Below are positions 7,891 to 16,000 of a DNA stretch of 64,000 nucleotides, piece by piece. A program made the translations under genes and the position numbers. The notes below the pieces were generated by a model that had not been told where the DNA came from, did not search any database, and was given only the letters and a program-made list of their open reading frames with translations. Each line of letters starts with the position of its first letter. The stretch's first letter is position 1. This DNA comes from Akkermansia muciniphila. GTDB lineage: Bacteria > Verrucomicrobiota > Verrucomicrobiia > Verrucomicrobiales > Akkermansiaceae. The DNA lies in assembly GCA_945890645.1 (NCBI GenBank), contig CAMDCV010000004.1, positions 62,001-126,000 on the forward strand. The letters run 5' to 3'.

Positions 7891-9594
7891 TTACCGGATG
7901 AAGACGCGGGTGGGTTTGGCGGGGGTGGTGATGTGGCCGAGTGAGCTGCCGTCTTGATTTTGTATGAGCCAGGTGTGGCCAGCGAAGGTTTTGACCATGC
8001 GGCGACTCGCACCGAGGATGGTTTCTTTTTCATGGCGTGTACCTTTTTCATCGATCCAAATGAGTTTTACGGGGGTTTGACGATGGTTTTGAAAAAGGAC
8101 GGTGACGGGTGTGGATGAGGCAGGAGAGCGAGGTGGCGTTCCTTGGGTTTCGGCGGAGATTTCGACTTCGGCGACGAAGGTGCTGATGCCGGGTTGGGTT
8201 TCGTGTGTGGGTGCGATTTGTTGGGGTTTGAGGGCGCGCATTTGTGCGAGTTGGGCGCTGTGCTGGGGAAGTTGGGCGAGGTTGGTCCACTCGTGGGGGT
8301 CGGTGTGGATGTCGTAGAGTTCTTCTTGGCCGCCGTTGTAGTGGATGTAGCGCCAGCGTTGGGTGGTGATGGCATAGTTTTGCGGATGATCCAGATGCGT
8401 GAGGGAAGCATGGGGCCAGGGGGCCACGGGATTTTCGAGTAGGGGGAGAAGGCTGTTTTCGCTGATGCCGGGTTTTTGGGGAAGGGCGCAGAGGTCGATG
8501 AGGGTGCGGTAGAGATCGACTAGGTTGACGGGTTGATCGCAGACGGTGCCGGGGCGGGTGCCTGCGGGGAGCGTGGAAATTCCTTTGGGCACGCGGATCA
8601 TGAGGGGGACGCGGGCTCCGATGCGCCAGCCGGTGAATTTCTGCCAGTGTTCTTTTTCACCGAGGTGCCAACCGTGATCGCTCCAGAGGACGATGATGGT
8701 GTTGTCGCGGTGGGGACTTTTTTCGAGGGCATCGAGAACGCGTCCGAGCATGGCATCGGCGAAGTGGATGGAGGCGAGGTAGCCTTGGATGCCTTGTTTC
8801 CATTGCTTGTGCTCTTGGATGTGGGCGAAGTAGCGGTTGCGGCCGATTTTTTGGGCTATGGGTGGGACGTCGTCGAGATCATCCGCTTTGTAGCCGGGCC
8901 CGGGCTGGATGGTTTCGAGGGGGAAGGGCTCGTAGTATTTTTTCGGGACAAACCAGGGCTCGTGAGGACGATAGATCCCGCAGGCGAGGAAGAAGGGTTT
9001 GTCGTGTTTTTTTAGGAGTTGTTCGCTGATCCATTTTGTGACGAGCCAGTCGCCTCCGAATTGTTCGTCGGTGACGTCGAGGGCGGCCCAGTCGGTTTCG
9101 TTGTATTGCCAGGGCCCGCCGACGGGGAGGCTGACGGGGCGTTTTTCGGGGTAGTGGGTGCGGGGAAATGGATCGTCTTTTTCTTTATCGGGGTAGTAGT
9201 GATCCCAGCTTTGGGGGTCGATGACGTAGTGGAGCATTTTTCCGGAGCCGGCGGACCAGTAGCCATTGTTCGAGAAATAGCGCGGGAGGAGCACGGCATC
9301 GGGCATGACCTCGCGGAGTTTTTGGGTGTTTTGATAAAGGCCGGAGCGATGGGGGGGCAGACCGGTGAAGATGGCAGAGCGCGAGGGATTGCAGGAGGGC
9401 GCGGCGCAGTAGGCGTTGGTGAAAAGCGTGCCGCTGGCGGCGAGTCTATCGAGGTTGGGGGTTTTTGTCTGGGGGTGGCCGCCGAGGCAGCCGATCCAAT
9501 CGTTGAGGTCATCGACAGCGATGAAGAGGACGTTGGGTTTTTCTGCGGCGTGGGAGAAAAAACTGAAGGCGAGAAGTGTGAGGAGTTTTTTCAT
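7891..9594 (-). CDS. Iduronate-sulfatase-like secreted sulfatase with C-terminal VHL-like domain
   Basis: A 567-residue protein from the ATG at 9594; the open frame extends further but only this start gives the signal peptide MKKLLTLLAFSFFSHA. Sulfatase features are AVDDLNDWIGCLG, C68-N-P-S-R, SGKMLHY, YRPHEPW and WSDHGWHLGE, the pattern of iduronate-2-sulfatase and choline-sulfatase relatives. After the core, a linker of about 30 residues leads to residues 494-567, which read like a VHL beta domain: VTVLFQNH, then VKLIWIDEKG, then FAGHTWLIQNQDG. In eukaryotic VHL this fold binds peptides; in a secreted bacterial enzyme it may bind substrate or partners. Its relative in the window is at 57751-59145, which lacks this extension. 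Confidence 0.93.
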   Translation of the reverse strand: MKKLLTLLAFSFFSHAAEKPNVLFIAVDDLNDWIGCLGGHPQTKTPNLDRLAASGTLFTNAYCAAPSCNPSRSAIFTGLPPHRSGLYQNTQKLREVMPDAVLLPRYFSNNGYWSAGSGKMLHYVIDPQSWDHYYPDKEKDDPFPRTHYPEKRPVSLPVGGPWQYNETDWAALDVTDEQFGGDWLVTKWISEQLLKKHDKPFFLACGIYRPHEPWFVPKKYYEPFPLETIQPGPGYKADDLDDVPPIAQKIGRNRYFAHIQEHKQWKQGIQGYLASIHFADAMLGRVLDALEKSPHRDNTIIVLWSDHGWHLGEKEHWQKFTGWRIGARVPLMIRVPKGISTLPAGTRPGTVCDQPVNLVDLYRTLIDLCALPQKPGISENSLLPLLENPVAPWPHASLTHLDHPQNYAITTQRWRYIHYNGGQEELYDIHTDPHEWTNLAQLPQHSAQLAQMRALKPQQIAPTHETQPGISTFVAEVEISAETQGTPPRSPASSTPVTVLFQNHRQTPVKLIWIDEKGTRHEKETILGASRRMVKTFAGHTWLIQNQDGSSLGHITTPAKPTRVFIR

Positions 9595-9680
9595 GTGACA
9601 ACGCAGGATGATTGACGAGTTTTGATTTTTGATTTTGGATTTTTTGTCAGGGGAAATCAAGTATCCAGAATCATCGATCG

Positions 9681-11180
9681 TCAGTTAGTCTTCTTTGTTT
9701 TATCGCGTTTTGGTTTATTGTTGCTGGGTTCAAGGCCTTTGTTGGGGTTCATGCGTTGGTAGTCGGCTTCTGTTGGGCCGCCTCCAAATTGCTCCCAGAA
9801 GCGGACGGCGAAGGGATTGAGTTTCGGGCCTATGGCTTTTTCGTTGACCATGAGTGGGAGGCATTCTTGCCACCATTTGTCGAAGGCGGTGCTAAGTTCT
9901 TTGACGACTTCGGGGTGGTCTTTTGATACATCGTTTTTCTGGCTATAATCTTTTGTTAGATCGAACAGTTGCCAGTTTGCCTCTGCACCGCCTTTTTCAC
10001 TGACCATAGACCAGCGGGTATTGCGGATGGCGGTCATATGGTATTTTGATTGGTTTGGGTCGGCGTTTTTTTGCCAGCGGCCCTGGTGGGTGATGAGATG
10101 GCGATCAGACCAAGGTGCGCTGGTGTTTTCTAACAAAGGCACGAGGCTTCTGCCTTCGATTTGTTTTTTGGCAGCTTCGGATAAGGTAAGGCCGGTGACT
10201 TGGGCGAGAGTGGGGAAAACATCGATGTGGGCGGCGAGGGCTTTGGTTTCGGCGGGTTTCCATGTGCCTGGCCAGCGCCAGAACGATGAAGCGCGGGTGC
10301 CTCCGAGCCATGCGCTGCCTTTGTTGCCGCGCATCCCAGCATTGAATACTGATGCGCCTGCTGCGGTCCCATTGTCGTTCATGAAGATAACGATGGTGTC
10401 GCGGTCGATGCCCCAGTCCTTGAGTTCAGTGAGAAGCTTGCCGATGTTTTGATCGACGTTGTGAATCATGCCATAGAAATGGGCAAGCTGCTTGTTATCA
10501 ACCTTGCCTTCGTAGAGCGCGGCGTCTTCCGGCTTAGCGATGTAGGGGCTGTGCGGCGCGTTGGTGGGGATGTAGGCGAAGAAGGGCTTTCCCGCTTCCT
10601 TTTGAGACTTAATCCAACTGCTGGCTTGGCGGAAAAAGACATCGGTGCAATAGCCTTCGGTCTTCACAAACTTGCCATTGTGAAAAATGGCGGGATTAAA
10701 GTATTTGTTGCCTGGTGCATCGCCGCAGGAACCGGGATAGCTTTGTCCGATGCCGCCTGCACCGTGGATGAACATCTCAGTGAAGCCTCGTGCAGAGGGG
10801 AGGTATTCGGTTTCATCGCCGAGATGCCACTTGCCAAAAATGCCGGTGGCGTAGCCTGCATCGCGCAGTGTTTGTGCGAGCGTGATGGAGTTGAGCGAGA
10901 GTCGTTCGCGTTCGAGGACCGTATGAGTTACGCCGTTTTTGAATTCATGCCGACCGGTGAACAGGGCGCTGCGTGTGGGAGCGCAAGTGGGACTGACGTG
11001 GAAGTCTTCGAAGCGGACACTCTCCGATCGTAGTTGATCGAGATGAGGTGTTTTGAGGATGGGATTTCCGTGAGCGGAGATGTCGCCGTAGCCTTGGTCG
11101 TCGGTGATGATGAAGACGATGTTCGGTTGTTTGGCGCTGAGGAATGTCGCGCATAGGATGAGTGAGAGGAGTGATTTCAT
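9681..11180 (-). CDS. Secreted sulfatase (CAPTR)
   Basis: A 499-residue sulfatase with signal peptide MKSLLSLILCATFLSA. Core motifs are ITDDQGYGD, C66-A-P-T-R followed by SALFTGR, FGKWHLGDE, NAPHSPY and MNDNGTAAG. It is a clear paralogue of the next gene upstream (11263-13056): both share AHGNPILKTPHLD and DFHV.PTC.PTR, pointing to an old tandem duplication. The C-terminus ends in a lysine-rich tail (KPKRDKTKKTN). It lies 82 bp downstream of its paralogue, so a shared transcript is likely. Confidence 0.96.
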   Translation of the reverse strand: MKSLLSLILCATFLSAKQPNIVFIITDDQGYGDISAHGNPILKTPHLDQLRSESVRFEDFHVSPTCAPTRSALFTGRHEFKNGVTHTVLERERLSLNSITLAQTLRDAGYATGIFGKWHLGDETEYLPSARGFTEMFIHGAGGIGQSYPGSCGDAPGNKYFNPAIFHNGKFVKTEGYCTDVFFRQASSWIKSQKEAGKPFFAYIPTNAPHSPYIAKPEDAALYEGKVDNKQLAHFYGMIHNVDQNIGKLLTELKDWGIDRDTIVIFMNDNGTAAGASVFNAGMRGNKGSAWLGGTRASSFWRWPGTWKPAETKALAAHIDVFPTLAQVTGLTLSEAAKKQIEGRSLVPLLENTSAPWSDRHLITHQGRWQKNADPNQSKYHMTAIRNTRWSMVSEKGGAEANWQLFDLTKDYSQKNDVSKDHPEVVKELSTAFDKWWQECLPLMVNEKAIGPKLNPFAVRFWEQFGGGPTEADYQRMNPNKGLEPSNNKPKRDKTKKTN

Positions 11181-11262
11181 GGGAAATGAATGGTGAAGGG
11201 TTCGTGTAGCGTTTAAAAAGGACTGTTGTGGAATTTTGATTGTGGGAATGTTAGTTAGGTTA

Positions 11263-13056
11263 TCATTTTAACAAATTACTATAAACGTAGTATCCACCTG
11301 AAATAACTTTTCCGCTGATGTCGAGTAGTTCGGCTTTTACGGATTGGGATTGATCTTTTTGCAAATCGATTTTGAAAATCACTTCGTTTGCGCCATCGGC
11401 GGCGGGGAGGGTTTGAGTTTTATCGCCGACTGTGAGGCGAACGGATGCTACGGGTAATTTCTTAAAGGGTGTTTTTTTGCTGCCGTATACGAGGTCGTGC
11501 TTGGGCCCGGTGGCGTCCCAAGCATCAACAGTTTTTTTGATCTCGGGGGTTGCGGCGAGGGGTGCGTCGGCTTCGCGTGGCCAGCGTCGGACTTCGAATC
11601 GATAGCTGCCTGTGTGTGCGGCGCGGATTTGCCAATCGCCACAATGTGCTGGTCCGGCGGCGACCATCGAGTGGTTCCATGGGACTTGCGGAAGATACCA
11701 GTCCGAGGCTGAAAGAAAAGTTTCAGGATCGCGTTCGTCGCCGACGATGAACACGGCGCGGTCGCGGTCACCCGGGGATACCTTAGTCCAGTAAGCATCG
11801 AATTCTTGGCGTAACTTCGCGACGACTTCGGGATGATCTTTGATGACGTTTTCATTTTGTGCAGGATCGATTTTGATTTCGTAGAGTGCGGTGTTATTGA
11901 GGAGTCGCCAGCGCGTGGTCATAGCTGCCGCGTTTTGCCATTTTTCGGGTTTAAAGGTGCGTTGTGTTTCGACGAAAAGCGTCCGCTCGGGAACTTCTGC
12001 CGCTGGATTGGTCAATTGATTGTGGAAACTGCGTCCGTCGAAATCGATCGGCTTGGCGAGGGTCAGGTGGCAGAGTTCGACGAGGGTGGGTAGAACGTCA
12101 ATGTGGGCGTTCAGCGTCGTGATGTCCTCGCCTTGACGCAGTTTCCCGGCGGGCCAATGGAGGAAGAATGGGACGCGGTGACCGCCGTCATAGATTGCGC
12201 CTTTTTTTCCGCGCATACCAGCATTGAAAATTTCGGAGCCACTGGTGGCACCGTTGTCGGTCATGAAAATGATGATGGTATCGCGGTCGATTTTTTCCTC
12301 GGAAAGAGTGGCGCGGAGTTTGCCGATGAGGCCATCGATTTTTTCGATAGCGGTGAAGAAGTAGGCGGTTTTATCATCGACTTTTTTTCTGTATTCATCG
12401 GCCCATTTGGGATCGGGCAATGTGTGAGGGGCGTGGGGTAGGTAGGTGGGCAAATAGACGAAGAAAGGTTGCTGGTCTATGTTGCGTTTGCGGATGTAGT
12501 CGATGGCGGAGTTGTAAAAGACTTCGGGTGCCCAGCCGTTGATTTGTTTCCAATCACCGTTGTGGAGATAGTGATCGTTGACGCGGTCATTGAGGAAATG
12601 GTCATCGGTGGTGCCTGTGCCGCCGTCGCCTTGGCCGAGCCATTCATCGAAGCCTCGATCGATAGGGCGGAAGGGAAAATTGGAGCCGAGATGCCACTTG
12701 CCGAAGATTGCGGTGCGGTAGCCGTTCGCGCGGAAGACATCGGCCATAGTGATCTCGCTTTCGCGCAGGTGGTTTCCGCCGGCGATGGTATGCCATGCTC
12801 GTACGCGGTGAGAATATTTTCCGGTCATCAAGGCGCCGCGCGTGGGTGAGCAAGTGGGATCGACATGGAAGTCGGTCAAGCGCGCGGACTCGGCGTGGAG
12901 TTTGTCGAGATGGGGTGTTTTGAGGATGGGATTACCGTGCGCGGCAATGTCGCCGTAGCCTTGGTCATCGGTGAGGATAAGGATAACGTTAGGTTTTTCC
13001 GCCGCTGTAATGGGTAGGATGAATAAAAGTGCGGCGGCGATGAGGCGTTGTTTCAT
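11263..13056 (-). CDS. Secreted sulfatase with extra C-terminal domain (CSPTR)
   Basis: A 597-residue protein with signal peptide MKQRLIAAALLFILPITA. It has LTDDQGYGD, C69-S-P-T-R then GALMTGKY, FGKWHLGSN, YLPHAPH and MTDNGATSG. About 150 residues beyond the sulfatase core (from roughly 440) form an additional beta-rich region (GSYRFEVRRWP, SVRLTVGDK, VIFKIDL), as in other long sulfatases of this type, which may help bind substrate. It is the paralogue of the gene at 9681-11180 and is 37 bp downstream of the sulfatase at 13094-14440. It lacks the basic tail seen on its paralogue. Confidence 0.95.
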   Translation of the reverse strand: MKQRLIAAALLFILPITAAEKPNVILILTDDQGYGDIAAHGNPILKTPHLDKLHAESARLTDFHVDPTCSPTRGALMTGKYSHRVRAWHTIAGGNHLRESEITMADVFRANGYRTAIFGKWHLGSNFPFRPIDRGFDEWLGQGDGGTGTTDDHFLNDRVNDHYLHNGDWKQINGWAPEVFYNSAIDYIRKRNIDQQPFFVYLPTYLPHAPHTLPDPKWADEYRKKVDDKTAYFFTAIEKIDGLIGKLRATLSEEKIDRDTIIIFMTDNGATSGSEIFNAGMRGKKGAIYDGGHRVPFFLHWPAGKLRQGEDITTLNAHIDVLPTLVELCHLTLAKPIDFDGRSFHNQLTNPAAEVPERTLFVETQRTFKPEKWQNAAAMTTRWRLLNNTALYEIKIDPAQNENVIKDHPEVVAKLRQEFDAYWTKVSPGDRDRAVFIVGDERDPETFLSASDWYLPQVPWNHSMVAAGPAHCGDWQIRAAHTGSYRFEVRRWPREADAPLAATPEIKKTVDAWDATGPKHDLVYGSKKTPFKKLPVASVRLTVGDKTQTLPAADGANEVIFKIDLQKDQSQSVKAELLDISGKVISGGYYVYSNLLK

Positions 13057-13093
13057 GCGGTGTATTTATCCCCAAAAAAAGAATGAGGTATGA

Positions 13094-14440
13094 TTATTTG
13101 TCCAATGAGGGGTTGGGGAAAATGGGAGAGGGTTGGTGGTGCTGGTCTAACAGTTTCACCATCGCAGTGACGCGCTCTGTTTCTTGATCGGCGAGATTTC
13201 TGGTTTCGGCGAGATCGTTGGCGAGGTTGTAGAGTTCGGGTTTGCCATTTTTCGCGACATCATAGTGCACGAGTTTCCAGTCGCCTTGGCGGAGTGCGCG
13301 GCGGGTATTTTGCTCGTGGAATTCCCAATAGAGGTAGTCGTGCTTGCGCTGTTCGCCTTTGCCAGTGAGTGTGGGCAAGTAGGAGATGCCGTTGATTCCC
13401 TTGGGGGCATCGATGCCAGCGACTTCGCAAGCAGTGGGCATGAAATCCCAGAATGCGCAGATGTGATCGCTGCTGCCTTTTTTGCTAATTCCGGCGGGCC
13501 AATGAGCGATGGTAGGCACGCGGATGCCGCCTTCGTAGAGGTCGCGCTTGTGACCGCGCAGAGGACCGGAGGAGTGGAGCATTTTCGGGTTATAGCCGCC
13601 CTCGGAGTGGGAACCATTATCGCTGGTGAAGATGATCAGCGTGTCACGTGCGACGCCTTTTTTCTCAAGGGCAGTGAGGAGTCGTGCGATGTAACCGTCC
13701 ATGGTTTCGACCATCGCCTGGTAATGGGTAGCAGGATTTTTTACTTCGGTGTAATGGCCTTTCGTATGCTTCATGCCCGCGCCACCTGCAACGGATCCCT
13801 CTGGTCCCAGCACTGCGGCATGAGGGATGGGGTAAGAGAGCAGCAGGAAAAAATGTCCGTCGGTTTCTCCGATAAATTTTTCGGCGCGGACGGTGTAAAG
13901 TTCGGCGTCGTAGGATTTGCCGCTGTGGAGTTGGTTACCCTCTAGCTCGACTTTTTTGTCCTGATTGTAAATGAAGAGAGGATAGCGGAAATGACCATCT
14001 TCATGGCTAGTTGTACCGTAAAATACGTCGAATCCTTTTTCGAGCACGTGCTTGGGATTCTGAGTGTTACCCGAGACGCAGGATTTGCCGATCATGGCGG
14101 TGCGATAGCCGGCGCGTTTTAAAAGAGTGGCGACGGTGAGATCCGCGGGGTCCGGGCGCAGTTCAAATTCCCCATTGCCGCGGAGCCAAGTTTTACCGGT
14201 GTCGACGCCGGTCATAAGGGTGCTACGTGCCGGTGCGCAAACGGTGGAACCGGAATAGTGTTGGGTAAATCGAATGCCGTCTGCGGCGAGTTTGTCGAGC
14301 ACAGGAGTTTTGATTTTTTTCTGCCCATAACAACCGAGATCACCGTAGCCAAGATCGTCCGCGATGATGAAAATAATGTTAGGTTTGGCCGCGGCGAGGG
14401 GCAGTGTGAGGGTGATGAGGAGAAGGAGTTTTTTTAGCAT
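13094..14440 (-). CDS. Secreted sulfatase (CAPAR) with altered GKWH motif
   Basis: A 448-residue sulfatase with signal peptide MLKKLLLLITLTLPLAAA. It has IADDLGYGDLGCYG, C68-A-P-A-R followed by STLMTG, YPIPHAA and FTSDNGSHSEGG, then LRGHKRDLYEGGIRVP. The position that is normally GKWHLG reads IGKSCVSGN: the lysine is kept but the histidine is cysteine. The rest is intact, so activity is plausible with a changed substrate pocket. It sits 37 bp upstream of the sulfatase at 11263-13056 and 129 bp downstream of the one at 14570-15982, where a hairpin repeat intervenes. Confidence 0.94.
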   Translation of the reverse strand: MLKKLLLLITLTLPLAAAKPNIIFIIADDLGYGDLGCYGQKKIKTPVLDKLAADGIRFTQHYSGSTVCAPARSTLMTGVDTGKTWLRGNGEFELRPDPADLTVATLLKRAGYRTAMIGKSCVSGNTQNPKHVLEKGFDVFYGTTSHEDGHFRYPLFIYNQDKKVELEGNQLHSGKSYDAELYTVRAEKFIGETDGHFFLLLSYPIPHAAVLGPEGSVAGGAGMKHTKGHYTEVKNPATHYQAMVETMDGYIARLLTALEKKGVARDTLIIFTSDNGSHSEGGYNPKMLHSSGPLRGHKRDLYEGGIRVPTIAHWPAGISKKGSSDHICAFWDFMPTACEVAGIDAPKGINGISYLPTLTGKGEQRKHDYLYWEFHEQNTRRALRQGDWKLVHYDVAKNGKPELYNLANDLAETRNLADQETERVTAMVKLLDQHHQPSPIFPNPSLDK

Positions 14441-14541
14441 GGTGGTCTTGTTTACTGGATTCTAAGACGATCAATAGAAGCGGTGTATCATTTCCCGAGA
14501 TTTGTGCCAAGGTGGGATTTTGGTGTGATTTTTGAAGGCTT

Positions 14542-14565
14542 GGAGGCCAGAGGCCTCCGCCACGG
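14542..14565. repeat. GC-rich hairpin, REP-like element copy B
   Basis: GGAGGCC-AGA-GGCCTCC is a perfect 7-bp stem with a 3-nt loop, followed by GCCACGG. It starts 5 bp beyond the stop codon of the sulfatase at 14570-15982 on that gene's downstream side. It could act as a transcriptional pause or mRNA-end-stabilising hairpin; there is no clear T tract. The flanking CTCCGCCACGG is shared exactly with the element at 1113-1173. Confidence 0.5.
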
Positions 14566-14569
14566 TTTG

Positions 14570-15982
14570 CTACTTCAACTTTTGGTCATCGGCGCTGAGG
14601 CTTCCTGCGGGGCGGACGCCGTTGCCTTTGTTGTTTGTGAGCTTATCGCCGAGATCATTGCGGGCATTTTGGGCGGCTTGTGTGAGGCGCTCGACGATTT
14701 CGGGGTGTTGGCTAGCGAGGTTAGTTGATTCGCTTGCGTCGTTTTTTAAGTCGTATAGTTCGAGGGCCGATTTGGCGTTGGAATATGTTGTGGGGATGCC
14801 GTCTGTGCCTCCGGGTTTGCCTGCTAGGGTGCGATAAGTGTGCGGGAAAATGAGTTTCCATTGGCGGTCACGCACGCACTGCAATTCATTGGCGTAGTAA
14901 TGATAGAAAAACTCGTGGGGTGACTTGGCGTCCTTTTCTCCGAACATGAGCGGGCGGATATCCTTGCCGTCGATTTTGTGATCGGGGAGTTTTGCTCCGT
15001 TAATTGCTGCGATGCTGGGGAGGATATCGATGGTGGAAGCAAACTCATCGCACACACTGTTAGCGGGAATTTTTCCGGGCCAACGCATGAGGGTGGGCAC
15101 GCGGCAGCCGCCTTCCCACATGGTGCCCTTGCCCTCGCGCAGTGGCGTGGCGGAACCAGCATGATTGCCATAGGATCGCCAGGGGCCATTGTCGCTGGTG
15201 AAAATAACGAGTGTGTTTTGATCGAGATCGAGTGTGCGGAGGGTATCGAGGATTTGCCCAACGGACCAGTCCACTTCCATGACAACATCGCCGTAGAGGC
15301 CGCTACCGCTCTTACCCTTGAATTTTTCGGAAACAAATAAGGGCACATGCACCATGGTGTGCGCGAGGTAGAGGAAGAATGGATTGTCTCTGTGGCGTTT
15401 GATGAAATCGACGCTGCGCTTGGTGTATTCTGTGGTGAGTACAACTTGATCCTCGGGCGTGACAGTGGGATTGATGATCTTGGTTCCCTCGACGAGTGGC
15501 AACGCGGGAAAGGCTTTTGTTTTGGGGTGGTAGGGCCACATGTCGTTAGAGTACGGAAGGCCGTAATACTCATCAAAGCCTTGGTTAGTGGGCAGAAATT
15601 TCGGGTGATGGCCGAGGTGCCATTTGCCGAAGCAGGCAGTGGCGTAGTCGTGTTGTTTGCAAATTTCTGCGATGGTGATTTCGTTAGGATGGAGACCTAC
15701 GGAATCACTCGGGCCGAATGCACCGGCGATGCTCACGCGAGCATTGTAGCAACCGGTGAGAAGGGCGGCACGCGAGGCGGAGCAGACGGCGGACGATACG
15801 GAAAAATCGCTGAACTTCATGCCTTCCTTTGCCATGCGGTCGAGATGCGGAGTCTCGTATCCCTTAGCACCGAAGGGGCCGATGTCGGCATAGCCCATGT
15901 CATCGATGAAAATGATGATGACGTTTGGCTTTTCTGCGGCGGTGAGGTGGCAGCAGAGTAGGGCGAAAAGGAGCAACTTCAT
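14570..15982 (-). CDS. Secreted sulfatase (CSASR)
   Basis: A 470-residue sulfatase with signal peptide MKLLLFALLCCHLTAA. Core motifs are FIDDMGYADIGPFGA, C67-S-A-S-R followed by AALLTGCY, FGKWHLGHH, AHTMVHVPLF and FTSDNGPWRSYG. The residue two after the cysteine is alanine instead of proline, a substitution that recurs in sulfatases of this type. Its closest relative in the window is at 39522-40952 (FIDDMGYGDIGPFGA, CSVSR, LLTGCY). It begins 18 bp before the stop-to-start junction with the sulfatase at 16001-17470, so the two are almost certainly co-transcribed. Confidence 0.95.
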   Translation of the reverse strand: MKLLLFALLCCHLTAAEKPNVIIIFIDDMGYADIGPFGAKGYETPHLDRMAKEGMKFSDFSVSSAVCSASRAALLTGCYNARVSIAGAFGPSDSVGLHPNEITIAEICKQHDYATACFGKWHLGHHPKFLPTNQGFDEYYGLPYSNDMWPYHPKTKAFPALPLVEGTKIINPTVTPEDQVVLTTEYTKRSVDFIKRHRDNPFFLYLAHTMVHVPLFVSEKFKGKSGSGLYGDVVMEVDWSVGQILDTLRTLDLDQNTLVIFTSDNGPWRSYGNHAGSATPLREGKGTMWEGGCRVPTLMRWPGKIPANSVCDEFASTIDILPSIAAINGAKLPDHKIDGKDIRPLMFGEKDAKSPHEFFYHYYANELQCVRDRQWKLIFPHTYRTLAGKPGGTDGIPTTYSNAKSALELYDLKNDASESTNLASQHPEIVERLTQAAQNARNDLGDKLTNNKGNGVRPAGSLSADDQKLK

Positions 15983-16000
15983 GGCATAGTGAATCGTGTT

